NCBI RefSeq assembly: GCF_015752285.1
Contig: NZ_JADOUY010000004.1
Coordinates: 62,001 to 126,000 of the forward strand
Direction: 5' to 3'
Length of the DNA: 64,000 nt
DNA from: Mycetocola_A sp015752285
Lineage (GTDB): Bacteria; Actinomycetota; Actinomycetes; Actinomycetales; Microbacteriaceae
How positions within the stretch are numbered: position 1 is the stretch's first letter; every line of letters starts with the position of its first letter. This document shows, in pieces, positions 52,468-60,825 of this stretch. Below the pieces are notes generated by a model that was not told where the DNA came from, searched no databases, and saw only the letters and a list, made by a program, of their open reading frames with translations. A program made the translations under genes and the position numbers.

Positions 52468-53295
52468 ATGCTTCGCAAATCGATCTACAAGACGCCTGCC
52501 CAGATCCGCCTCATGGTGGAGCCAGGGCTGGCAACGGCGGCATCCCTCGTCGCGGCCCGTGCCGCCCTGCGCGTCGGGTCGACGACCGCTGCGGTCGACG
52601 CGGCCGCCGAGGCAGCGATTCTCGCGCTCGGCGGTGCACCGAATTTCAAACTCGAACCCGGCTACTCACACACCGTCTGCGCATCGGTCAACGAGGATGT
52701 CGTACACGGCATCCCGAATCACCGGGTTCTCGAACCAGGCGACATCGTCTCGATCGACAGTGGAGCCGTACTCGGTGGCTGGAACGGGGACGCCGCTTTC
52801 ACTGTCGTGCTGCCGGATCCGACCAGGCCCGAGCTCGTCGCTGAGCGGCAGCGGCTTTCGGATGTCACCGAGGGTTCGCTCTGGGCCGGTATCGCCCGGC
52901 TGGCGTCTGCTTCCCACCTCAACGAGGTCGGCGACGCCGTCCAGGGCTACATCGAGAACCGGGGGAGCTTTGGCATCCTCACCGATTACGTCGGGCACGG
53001 GATCGGTCGATCCATGCATGAGGCACCACCCGTGTTCAACTACCGGGTGCGGCAGAAGGGCCCGGAAGTGAAGCCGGGGCTCGTCGTCGCGATCGAACCG
53101 ATGGTCGTGCTCGGCAGCATCGACACCCACATCAAGGACGACGACTGGACCGTCGCCACCGATGACGGGCTTGCCGCTGCACACTGGGAACACAGCGTCG
53201 CCGTGCACCGGGACGGAATCTGGGTGCTGACCGCTGAAGACGGCGGCGCCAGCGGCCTTGCGCCATTCGGCGTCACTCCTACGCGTCCGGCCTGA
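52468..53295 (+). CDS. map: Methionine aminopeptidase, type I
   Basis: 275 aa. The five metal ligands are visible in order: Asp in VSIDSG, Asp in GDAAFT, His in GHGIGRSMHE, Glu in AIEPMV and Glu in HWEHSVAV. Removes initiator Met from nascent proteins. 15 bp after adk; no strong ribosome site. Last gene of this segment of the r-protein cluster. Confidence 0.95.
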   Translation: MLRKSIYKTPAQIRLMVEPGLATAASLVAARAALRVGSTTAAVDAAAEAAILALGGAPNFKLEPGYSHTVCASVNEDVVHGIPNHRVLEPGDIVSIDSGAVLGGWNGDAAFTVVLPDPTRPELVAERQRLSDVTEGSLWAGIARLASASHLNEVGDAVQGYIENRGSFGILTDYVGHGIGRSMHEAPPVFNYRVRQKGPEVKPGLVVAIEPMVVLGSIDTHIKDDDWTVATDDGLAAAHWEHSVAVHRDGIWVLTAEDGGASGLAPFGVTPTRPA

Positions 53296-53301
53296 GCGCA
53301 G

Positions 53302-53314
53302 TAGGGTCAAGTCC
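53302..53314 (+). promoter_or_regulatory. Leaderless promoter -10 box
   Basis: TAGGGT at 53302-53307, seven bases, then ATG 53315: the same hexamer and spacing as at 14250. No Shine-Dalgarno. Confidence 0.55.
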
Positions 53315-54196
53315 ATGACCTCGCTCGTGCTGCTCCTCGACCCGATCGCCGCAGACGCCCAGCCGGACGACGTCGAGCTCGCGGCCTCGCTGACATTCGT
53401 TCCGCCCGAGGAACCGATCCTCTCCGCTTTCGATGCCGGGGCTGGGCGCGGTGACGGGATCTTCGAAACACTCGGAGCGAACGACGGCCGTGCCAGGGGA
53501 GTCGAGGCGCATCTCGACCGGTTGGCGGCATCCGCTGTCAAACTCGACCTTCCGATGCCGCACCTCGGTCAGTGGCGAGCGGGAATCGCTGCGATCCTCG
53601 AGGCGCTGCCCGCGGACGGACAGGCGTCGATCCGGCTCGTTCTCACCCGCGGAACCGACCCGTCAGGCCCGCCGACCTGCTGGCTCACCGGAACGACGGT
53701 GCCCGATCGCGTGCCGGAGCGCACCACAGGCATCCGAGTGGTGACTCTCAGCCGTGGGTACGTCAACGACGTGGGGGAGTCCTCTCCGTGGCTGCTCGTC
53801 GGGGCCAAGACCCTGTCGTATGCGCTCAACATGGCTGCGCTCCGTGAAGCTCGACGGCGGGGAGCAGACGATGCCGTGTTCACGTCGACGGATGGCTTCG
53901 CACTCGAGGGCCCGACCTCGTCGTTGCTGGTCCGGCAGGGCAACACGATCGTCACACCGGCGATCCAGCACGGCATCCTCGCCGGTACGACGCAGGCCGA
54001 CCTGTTCGACTTTCTCGCGTCGGAGGGATTCGCGTGCGAGTACCGCACGGTCGAGGCGTCGGAGTTGCTGCGGTCGGATGCCGTCTGGCTCGTCTCCAGC
54101 GTCAGGCTCGCTGCTCCGGTCACGGCGGTCGACGGCACTGCTGTCGCCACCGACCTCGACCTCACGGCCCGGATGAACGCGGCCCTGCTGGCCTGA
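53315..54196 (+). CDS. pabC: Aminotransferase class IV, probably aminodeoxychorismate lyase
   Basis: 293 aa PLP enzyme. The PLP-binding Lys lies in GAKTLSYALN, followed by LREARRRGADDAVF and EGPTSSLLV, the pattern of PabC-type ADC lyases (p-aminobenzoate/folate pathway). Branched-chain or D-amino-acid transaminase activity cannot be excluded from motifs alone. ATG 53315 fits the leaderless promoter; the earlier frame would overlap map. It is convergent with mtlR across a repeat-rich spacer. Confidence 0.75.
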   Translation: MTSLVLLLDPIAADAQPDDVELAASLTFVPPEEPILSAFDAGAGRGDGIFETLGANDGRARGVEAHLDRLAASAVKLDLPMPHLGQWRAGIAAILEALPADGQASIRLVLTRGTDPSGPPTCWLTGTTVPDRVPERTTGIRVVTLSRGYVNDVGESSPWLLVGAKTLSYALNMAALREARRRGADDAVFTSTDGFALEGPTSSLLVRQGNTIVTPAIQHGILAGTTQADLFDFLASEGFACEYRTVEASELLRSDAVWLVSSVRLAAPVTAVDGTAVATDLDLTARMNAALLA

Positions 54197-54214
54197 GTCC
54201 CGTCCGTTGCCCGT

Positions 54215-54248
54215 CTCCACATTCAGGAGCCCCCTCCACATTCAGGAG
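54215..54248. repeat. 15-bp direct repeat
   Basis: CTCCACATTCAGGAG occurs at 54215-54229 and again at 54234-54248 (19-bp period). The second copy runs into the left arm of the palindrome that follows. Confidence 0.9.
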
Positions 54249-54311
54249 ATTTGTCCGACACGCCGTGGTGAGAGCGCTCCCGTACGGCGTGTCGGGTCGG
54301 ATCTCCTGAAT
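54240..54311. repeat. 72-bp two-part palindrome between convergent genes
   Basis: Outer arms ATTCAGGAGAT (54240-54250) and ATCTCCTGAAT (54301-54311) and inner arms CCGACACGCCG (54255-54265) and CGGCGTGTCGG (54285-54295), all perfect, separated by short internal loops. Possible bidirectional terminator for pabC and mtlR, or a copy of a REP/MITE-like dispersed element. Confidence 0.85.
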
Positions 54312-54319
54312 TTGCAGCA

Positions 54320-54369
54320 GGGGCGAGGGGCGAGGGGCGAGGGGCGAGCGGCGAGGGGCGAGGGCGAGG
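54320..54369 (+). repeat. 7-bp G-rich tandem repeat with G-quadruplex pattern
   Basis: About seven units of GGGCGAG. On the + strand GGGG occurs at 54320-54323, 54327-54330, 54334-54337 and 54341-54344 with CGA spacers, an ideal four-tract quadruplex pattern. It ends about 10 bp before the mtlR stop. Confidence 0.85.
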
Positions 54370-54379
54370 GGCCAGCGGG

Positions 54380-56326
54380 TCAGGAGTCCATCGTGTGCAC
54401 GAGCTCGTCGATGAACGCCCCGAAGTCCACCGACCTCTTCACGATGCGCTGCACATCCTCACGCTCAGAGAACACCTCGACGAACTGATCGAACACGCGC
54501 TGGAAATTCGCTCGCTCCGCCGCACTGAACGCGATGAACGCGACGACGTTCACCCGGTTGTCACCCCAGGGCATGCTCGACTCATTCACCGCGATCGCGA
54601 TGGACGTCGAACGGGCGGTCATCGCCATCGCGTGGGGGACAGCGAGGGAATCCGTGAACGCCGTCGACGACATCCGCTCGCGTTCGATCGCACCGTCGAC
54701 GTAGGCGTCGTCGATCACGCCGCGAGCCACCATGAGGTCACCCAGCTGACGAATCATGCTCGTCTCATCCTTCGCCCGGACGTTGCGTAGGAAGAGCGAC
54801 TCATCGAAATACTGCAGAACCTCGTCCTTGATGAGGGCCCTGCGCTTCACCCGTCGCACCCGGCTCAGCGCCTGGCGCACGCGGTCGGCGTCTCCCTGGG
54901 TGAAGAACGGCTGGATGACGAGGATCGACTCGTCCGGAACGGGCGGTTCGATCGTGGTCAGGACGATGTCCGCGTCGAGGCTGCTCCACGAGAGGTCGCT
55001 TCGGGTGACCACACGCACCACATCGATGGCATCACCGAGCATGAGCATCACCCGGTCGCGCAGCAACAGGTGCATGTCGTAGTAGTTCGGGCAGACGAGG
55101 ACACAGCGCAGCAACTCGTCCGATCTGGACTGCTGCTGCAGGTGCGCGCCGACGTGCATGGCGATGTACGCGATCTCGTCGTCGGTGATCTCGACCGACC
55201 CGTGCTGTTGCAGCCTGCTCGCGATGTAGACCGCGAGTTCGTAGATCATCGGGTATGAGGTCTTGATCGACCGGGCCATCGGGTTGCGCGAGTACGAGTG
55301 GTCCTGCGCGCGACGGAGCAGATTCTGCACGTGCAGGGTCAGTCGTGTGATGAAATCCTCGTCGGACAGGTCGACGAGGTACTCCTCGCCGGCGTTCTTC
55401 ACGATGCTGCGCACGATGTCGAGGTCGGCCTGGTTGAGGTAGCCGGAGTCTGGCGTATCGGCGGCGATGGTCACCGCGCGGGTGGACAGCAGATAGGCGA
55501 GATAGTCGATGTCGGCGTCGCCGAGAGCCGTGTCGAAGTGGGTGGCGATGAGTGTGGCCAGTGCGGTCGGGATGCCGTCGGCGTCCGCGACCGGATCGAC
55601 GGCGGGGGAGGGCACGAGCCTGTTCTTCGATACGCGGTCGACGGCGATGGCGATGTGCAGAAGCACGTTGTCGATGCCGTAGTCGTTGAGCGCGAAACCC
55701 CGCTCGGTCAGCATGTCGATGAGCGCCGTCTTGAATTCGCTCAGGCTGTCTGACGCGAACTCCCGCTGGATCGCCTCGAGCTCGATCAGCCCGCGCTCGG
55801 TCTCATCGCGGAACATCCGGGACAGCAGTCGCCTCCGAGCGAGCTCCGTCCCGCTCAGAGTGACCGTGCTCGCTGCCCTGGTCAGGGACAGCTCAGCCTC
55901 GGCGAGGAGCAGACGCACGCGGGAGAGGTCGGATTCGATCGTGGACTCAGAAACGTGCAGGCTCTCGGCCAGTTCGAAGACATCGAGACCGTCGGGGCTG
56001 TCGACCAGCCGACGAACGATGCCGTACAGCCGGGCACGTGGCGTCTCCGCCTGCTCGACGCTCGCTGACGCCCGAAAGGCCGCATAGGCATCCGGGTTGA
56101 TCCGGTACCCGCTCGGACCTGCCTCGACCACCGGGCTGCCCCCAGCACGTCCTTTGACGGCCGTCACATAGCTGCGGATGCTGCGGGAAGTGACCCCGAG
56201 GACGTCGGCGAGCTCGCCTGCCGTCACCCACGTGCCCGCTCTGGCGAGGTAGGTGAGGATCCTGTCTTGCCTGTCCCGTGTCACGATCTCCCTCAGGCGC
56301 TCGACCGGCAGCGGCGCTGCCGCCAT
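54380..56326 (-). CDS. mtlR: PRD-containing PTS-dependent transcriptional regulator of mannitol genes
   Basis: 648 aa. Domains in order: N-terminal HTH (VTAGELADVLGVTSRSIRSY), a second HTH-like region (LDVFELAESLHVSESTIESD), two PTS-regulation domains with conserved His residues (LLHIAIAVDRV; YIAMHVGAHL), an EIIB-like segment (RCVLVCPNYYD) and an EIIA-mannitol-like C-terminus (DSLAVPHAMAM). Such MtlR proteins activate mannitol genes when phosphorylated by HPr/EI and dephosphorylated at the EIIB/EIIA-like domains. Start at ATG 56326, with GGAGAGG six bases upstream, preferred to GTG 56380. Divergent from the PTS genes it should control. Confidence 0.9.
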   Translation of the reverse strand: MAAAPLPVERLREIVTRDRQDRILTYLARAGTWVTAGELADVLGVTSRSIRSYVTAVKGRAGGSPVVEAGPSGYRINPDAYAAFRASASVEQAETPRARLYGIVRRLVDSPDGLDVFELAESLHVSESTIESDLSRVRLLLAEAELSLTRAASTVTLSGTELARRRLLSRMFRDETERGLIELEAIQREFASDSLSEFKTALIDMLTERGFALNDYGIDNVLLHIAIAVDRVSKNRLVPSPAVDPVADADGIPTALATLIATHFDTALGDADIDYLAYLLSTRAVTIAADTPDSGYLNQADLDIVRSIVKNAGEEYLVDLSDEDFITRLTLHVQNLLRRAQDHSYSRNPMARSIKTSYPMIYELAVYIASRLQQHGSVEITDDEIAYIAMHVGAHLQQQSRSDELLRCVLVCPNYYDMHLLLRDRVMLMLGDAIDVVRVVTRSDLSWSSLDADIVLTTIEPPVPDESILVIQPFFTQGDADRVRQALSRVRRVKRRALIKDEVLQYFDESLFLRNVRAKDETSMIRQLGDLMVARGVIDDAYVDGAIERERMSSTAFTDSLAVPHAMAMTARSTSIAIAVNESSMPWGDNRVNVVAFIAFSAAERANFQRVFDQFVEVFSEREDVQRIVKRSVDFGAFIDELVHTMDS

Positions 56327-56383
56327 CGGCGTCCTCTCCGAGTCAACCACCTGCCGGCCCATCCCGTGCGTCGGAGTCACGAT

Positions 56384-56401
56384 TTTCCGCAGGGGCGGAA
56401 A
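56384..56401. promoter_or_regulatory. Inverted repeat in the mtlR-PTS divergent region
   Basis: TTTCCGC (56384-56390), AGGG, GCGGAAA (56395-56401). It lies 57 bp outside the mtlR start and ~105 bp before the EIIB gene, a sensible position for an operator serving both directions. Candidate MtlR or cAMP/global-regulator site; identity unproven. Confidence 0.45.
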
Positions 56402-56505
56402 GCACTGTGGTGGCGGGCGGTTCGCGACCGGGGAGAGAATCGGTCAAGCCTGCGCGTGAGCCGGGCGGCACCGACCAGAACGTTGAACGGCAATGGAGGC
56501 GATCG

Positions 56506-56859
56506 ATGAGAATTCTCGTGGTGTGCGGTGCCGGAGCATCGTCGACCTTCGTCGCCCGCCGTATCCGTAAAGCTGCCGACACCCGCTCTCTCGAGGCAAC
56601 GGCTGAAGCGTGCCCGATCGACTCGCTCGGTGACCGACTCGATACAGCCGACGTCGTGCTTCTGGGGCCGCACCTCGATGGCCGCCTCGCCGACGTTCGC
56701 CGCAGCGCGGATGCCGCCGGTGTCGCCGTCGCAATGATGCCATCCACTGTCTTCTCGTCGCCTCTCGGCGACGAAGCCCTCGACCTCGCCCTGGAAGCTG
56801 CAGGGGCGCTGTCACGACGAGGGGAACCACAACGCAGCGACGGAGGAACGCATGGCTGA
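56506..56859 (+). CDS. Orphan PTS EIIB, lactose/cellobiose type
   Basis: 117 aa. The phosphorylatable Cys is C8 in ILVVCGAGASST, followed by the small alpha/beta EIIB-Lac fold (ADVVLLGPHLDGRL, VAMMPSTVFSS). It has no EIIC of its own family nearby; the mannitol transporter downstream carries its own EIIB. It may phosphorylate another target or signal to MtlR. Start ATG 56506 with GGAGG six bases upstream, instead of the longer frame crossing the operator region. Overlaps ptsH by 8 bp. Confidence 0.8.
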   Translation: MRILVVCGAGASSTFVARRIRKAADTRSLEATAEACPIDSLGDRLDTADVVLLGPHLDGRLADVRRSADAAGVAVAMMPSTVFSSPLGDEALDLALEAAGALSRRGEPQRSDGGTHG

Positions 56860-57118
56860 ACGCACCGTACGAATCGGATCATCACACGGGCTGCACGCGC
56901 GGCCGGCCAAAATCTTCACCCAGGCCGCGACGGCATCGGGGTCGAAGGTCACCCTCGCGAAAGGAAGCGGCAAGCCTGTCAACGCCGCCAGCATCCTCGG
57001 GGTCATCTCGCTCGGTGTGAACCACGGCGACTACGTCACCCTGACCGCAGACGGCGACAACGCCGAGACCGTGCTCGACGGCCTCGTCGAGCTTCTGGTG
57101 ACCGACCATGATGAGTAA
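56852..57118 (+). CDS. ptsH: PTS phosphocarrier protein HPr
   Basis: 88 aa. Active-site H15 in SSHGLHARPA; S47 in NAASILGVIS aligns with the regulatory Ser46 region of Firmicute HPr, though no HPr kinase is seen here. Transfers phosphate from EI to the EIIA domains. Overlaps both the EIIB gene and ptsI. Confidence 0.95.
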   Translation: MAERTVRIGSSHGLHARPAKIFTQAATASGSKVTLAKGSGKPVNAASILGVISLGVNHGDYVTLTADGDNAETVLDGLVELLVTDHDE

Positions 57119-58808
57119 CGACCTCGCAACGGGCATCGTCGGCACCGGCACCGGCATCGGGCAGGGCGTCGCCGTCGGAGTCGTTGCCCGGATGTCCGAA
57201 CCCCTCCCCGCCCCTGACGACGCGGCGAGCAGCCGCACGCAGGCGGAGGAGACCGAGCGGTCACGCGCGTCACTGTCCGTCGTCGCGCGGGAGCTCGAGC
57301 AGCGTGGCGCGTCTGCAGGCGGTGCCGCGAAGGACGTGCTGGAGGCGCAGGCCATGATGGCCGAGGACCCCATGCTGTCCGACGCCATAGACGAGGCGCT
57401 CGCCGCGGGAAAGACCGCGGAGCGGGCCGTGTTCGAGGCATTCGCAAGCTTTCGCGATCAGCTCGTCGCCATGGGCGGATACCTCGGCGAACGCGCCGCT
57501 GACCTCGATGACGTGTCACAGCGCGTCATCGCCCACCTCCAGGGTGTCAGCGCCCCCGGAGTGCCCAACCCGGATCACCCGTTCGTCCTCGTGGCCCGCG
57601 ACCTCGCTCCTGCAGACACGGCAATGCTCGATCTCGGCAAGGTGCTCGGCCTCGTCACCAGTGACGGCGGACCGACCTCGCACACCGCGATCCTCGCCAG
57701 GGAGAAGTCCATCGTGGCCGTGGTCGGGGCAGCGGATGCCAGGACGCTGGCAGACGGCACCGTCGTCATCGTGGACGCGGAAGCGGGAACAGTGACGGCC
57801 GACCCGACCGACGAGCAGATCGCCGACGCCGAGCGTCGCATCGCCGAACGCCAGGCCGCCGCAGTCGCCCCGGTCACCCCTGGAGCGACCGCAGACGGAA
57901 CAGCCATCCCGCTCCTCGCCAACCTCGGCTCGTCTGCGGGTGCGCAAGCTGCAGCAGGCGCCGGCGCGGAAGGCGTCGGTCTGTTTCGAACCGAGTTCCT
58001 CTTTCTCGACGCCGGTGGCTCCGCCCCGACCGTCGAGCAGCAGCGCGAACACTACATCCGGTTGCTCGAGGCTTTTCCGGGCAAGAAGGTCGTCGTCCGG
58101 GTCCTGGACGCGGGCGCAGACAAGCCGCTGCAGTTCCTCAACGACGCGCACGAAGAGAACCCGGCACTCGGTCTCCGTGGGCTCCGCTCGCTCCGCGCCA
58201 GCGAGGACATCCTTCGTGAGCAGCTCACCGCGCTCGCCGAAGCGGATGCCGCGACAGACGCCGAACTGTGGGTGATGGCCCCGATGGTCGCCACGGTGGA
58301 GGAGACGCGGTACTTCGTCGGTCTCGCCCGCGAATACGGCATCCGCACTGCCGGTGTCATGGTCGAGGTGCCTTCAGCAGCCCTCCTCGCGGACCGCGTT
58401 CTCGCCGAGGCCGACTTTGCCTCCATCGGGACGAACGACCTCACCCAGTACACCCTCGCCGCCGACCGCATGCTCGGCTCCGTCGCCGCGTTCCAGGACC
58501 CCTGGCATCCGGCCGTCCTCCGGCTCGTCGGCGAGGTCGGCGCCGCCGGCGCCGCGGCGAACAAACCTGTCGGCATCTGCGGAGAGGCGGCAGCAGACCC
58601 CCTGCTCGCCGTCGTGCTCGTCGGTCTTGGCGCCACCAGCCTGTCGATGTCCACCCCGGCGCTCGTCGATGTGCGTGCATCGCTTCTGACCTACACCATC
58701 GACGAGGCTCGACAGCTCGCCGAGATCGCCCTGGCCGCCGATGGGGCGGCCGAATCCCGCGCAGCGGTTGCCGCCGCTGCACTCACCCTGAAAGAGGCAA
58801 AATCATGA
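57108..58808 (+). CDS. ptsI: PTS enzyme I
   Basis: 566 aa. Phosphorylated His is H192 in TSDGGPTSHTAILA; the C-terminal PEP-binding barrel shows GVGLFRTEFLFLD, RVLDAGADKPL, and GTNDLTQYTLAADR. First phosphotransfer step of all PTS uptake. Overlaps ptsH by 11 bp and mtlA by 4 bp (ATGA), so the general PTS proteins are translated with the mannitol transporter. Confidence 0.96.
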   Translation: MMSNDLATGIVGTGTGIGQGVAVGVVARMSEPLPAPDDAASSRTQAEETERSRASLSVVARELEQRGASAGGAAKDVLEAQAMMAEDPMLSDAIDEALAAGKTAERAVFEAFASFRDQLVAMGGYLGERAADLDDVSQRVIAHLQGVSAPGVPNPDHPFVLVARDLAPADTAMLDLGKVLGLVTSDGGPTSHTAILAREKSIVAVVGAADARTLADGTVVIVDAEAGTVTADPTDEQIADAERRIAERQAAAVAPVTPGATADGTAIPLLANLGSSAGAQAAAGAGAEGVGLFRTEFLFLDAGGSAPTVEQQREHYIRLLEAFPGKKVVVRVLDAGADKPLQFLNDAHEENPALGLRGLRSLRASEDILREQLTALAEADAATDAELWVMAPMVATVEETRYFVGLAREYGIRTAGVMVEVPSAALLADRVLAEADFASIGTNDLTQYTLAADRMLGSVAAFQDPWHPAVLRLVGEVGAAGAAANKPVGICGEAAADPLLAVVLVGLGATSLSMSTPALVDVRASLLTYTIDEARQLAEIALAADGAAESRAAVAAAALTLKEAKS

Positions 58809-60388
58809 CGACGACGTCAACCCCGAGCAAGTCGGGAGGTGCGAGGGTCCGCGTCCAGCGATTCGGAACCTTCCTCTCCGGCATGGTCATGCCCAACATC
58901 GCCGCGTTCATCGCGTGGGGGCTCATCACCGCGTTCTTCATCGCCACCGGATGGCTGCCGAACGGCATCCTCGGTGGATTCGGCGACGCGGATGTCATCG
59001 GCTGGCAGGGCGCAGCAACAGCGCTTGCACAGACCGAAGACGGCGCCACCTTCCAGCAGTATGTCGGGTTGGTCGGTCCGATGATCACCTACCTGCTCCC
59101 TCTGCTCATCGCCAACACCGGTGGACGGATGATCTACGGTGAACGCGGCGGCGTGGTCGGCACCATCGCCACCATGGGTGTCATCGTCGGATCGAGCATC
59201 CCGATGTTCATCGGCGCGATGATCATGGGCCCGCTCGCCGCATGGCTGATCAAGAAGGTCGACAGCATCTGGGACGGCAAGATCAAGGCCGGTTTCGAGA
59301 TGCTCGTCAACAACTTCTCCGCAGGGATCCTCGGCGCGCTCCTCTCCATCGCCGCCTTCTTCGGCATCGCCCCGATCATCACGACGGTGAGCGCATGGCT
59401 CGAAGGGGTCGTCAACTGGCTCGTCAGCCTGTCGCTCCTTCCCCTCGTCAGCATCTTCGTCGAACCGGGCAAGATCCTCTTCCTCAACAACGCCATCAAC
59501 CACGGCGTCTTCACCCCTCTGGGCGTGCAGCAGGTGGAGGAGAGCGGCAAGAGCATCCTGTTCCTGATCGAGGCGAACCCCGGCCCGGGACTCGGCATCC
59601 TGCTCGCGTACACGTTCTTCGGGCTGGGAATCGCCAGGGCCAGTGCCCCTGGCGCGATCATCATCCAGTTCTTCGGCGGGATCCACGAGATCTACTTCCC
59701 GTACGTGCTGATGAAGCCGATGCTCGTCTTCGCAGCCATCGCCGGCGGTATGGCGGGGGTCGCGACCAACGTGGTCTTCCAGACAGGTCTGCGTGCCCCT
59801 GCATCCCCAGGAAGCATCATCGCCGTGCTCATCCAGACGGCATCAGACAGCTACGTCGGCGTCATCCTGTCGGTCATCGTCGCGGCCGGTGTCTCGTTCC
59901 TCGTCGCGGCCATCATCCTTCGTGCATCGCGTAAGAAGGACCTGGCATCGGGCAACGCCGGCGACATGAGCGCCGCCGTTGCAGCGACCGAGGCGAACAA
60001 GGGCAAGAAGAGTTCCGTCCTCGGGGGTCTCGTCACCGAAGGAACGACCGACACCGGCAACGCCGGTGGTACCGCGACGGCGACTCTCGTCAAGAACATC
60101 GTCTTCGCGTGTGACGCCGGTATGGGATCGAGCGCGATGGGAGCATCCGTTCTTCGCAACAAGATCAAGAAGGCGGGCGTCGATGGAGTGAAGGTCACCA
60201 ACCAGTCCATCGCCAACCTCACCGGCGATGCCGACCTGGTCATCACCCACCAGGACCTCACCGACAGGGCACGGGAGAAGTCACCGAACTCGCAGCACAT
60301 CTCGGTCGACAACTTCATGAACAGCCCGAAGTACGATGACGTGGTCGAACTCGTCAAGCGAAACAACAGCCAGGGGGCTACCGAATGA
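58805..60388 (+). CDS. mtlA: PTS mannitol transporter EIICB
   Basis: 527 aa. EIIC membrane domain ~20-360 with the GGIHEIYFPYVLMKPML sugar-binding motif (GIHE), then a linker rich in Ala/Thr/Gly and an EIIB domain with the phospho-Cys in FACDAGMGSSAMGA. Imports mannitol as mannitol-1-phosphate. The EIIA is a separate gene (mtlF). Start ATG 58805 overlapping ptsI; the longer upstream frame is inside ptsI. ATGA with mtlF. Confidence 0.96.
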   Translation: MTTTSTPSKSGGARVRVQRFGTFLSGMVMPNIAAFIAWGLITAFFIATGWLPNGILGGFGDADVIGWQGAATALAQTEDGATFQQYVGLVGPMITYLLPLLIANTGGRMIYGERGGVVGTIATMGVIVGSSIPMFIGAMIMGPLAAWLIKKVDSIWDGKIKAGFEMLVNNFSAGILGALLSIAAFFGIAPIITTVSAWLEGVVNWLVSLSLLPLVSIFVEPGKILFLNNAINHGVFTPLGVQQVEESGKSILFLIEANPGPGLGILLAYTFFGLGIARASAPGAIIIQFFGGIHEIYFPYVLMKPMLVFAAIAGGMAGVATNVVFQTGLRAPASPGSIIAVLIQTASDSYVGVILSVIVAAGVSFLVAAIILRASRKKDLASGNAGDMSAAVAATEANKGKKSSVLGGLVTEGTTDTGNAGGTATATLVKNIVFACDAGMGSSAMGASVLRNKIKKAGVDGVKVTNQSIANLTGDADLVITHQDLTDRAREKSPNSQHISVDNFMNSPKYDDVVELVKRNNSQGATE

Positions 60389-60825
60389 CAGACCAGATTC
60401 TCACGGTGTCCACCGTCGTCGCTGCAGGTTCAGCGACGACGAGGGACGAGGCCATCCGCGAAGCGGGGGAGCTCCTCGTCACCGCCGGAGCTGTGACACC
60501 CGCGTACGTGGACGCCATGCTCGAACGCGAGGGTTCGGTGTCCACGTACATGGGCAACTACCTCGCCATCCCGCACGGCACGAACGAGGCCAAGGACGCG
60601 ATCACCCGGTCGGCCCTGTCGCTGGTTCGTTACTCCCAGCCGATCGACTGGAACGGCGACGAGGTGCGCTTCGCCGTCGGCATCGCCGGACTCAATAATG
60701 AGCACCTCGAGATCCTCTCGAAGATCGCCATCGTGTTCTCCGACGAAGACGAGGTGCAGAAACTGATCGATGCGGCAGACGCGAACGAACTGTTCACCCT
60801 GCTCGAGGAGGTCAACGCCGAATGA
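60385..60825 (+). CDS. mtlF: PTS mannitol EIIA
   Basis: 146 aa. Phosphorylated His is H64 in YLAIPHGTNEAK. Receives phosphate from HPr and passes it to the EIIB domain of MtlA. ATGA overlaps on both sides. Confidence 0.95.
   Translation: MTDQILTVSTVVAAGSATTRDEAIREAGELLVTAGAVTPAYVDAMLEREGSVSTYMGNYLAIPHGTNEAKDAITRSALSLVRYSQPIDWNGDEVRFAVGIAGLNNEHLEILSKIAIVFSDEDEVQKLIDAADANELFTLLEEVNAE

Noticed and set aside
53774..53790. Operator-like GGGGGAG...CTCTCC sequence inside pabC
   Set aside because: Poor match to the second half-site, inside a coding region, and no -10 box at 22-23 bp.
54320..54369. Heptamer repeats considered as a CRISPR array or origin iterons
   Set aside because: Units are too short and contiguous, with no spacers, no cas genes and no dnaA or replication gene nearby.
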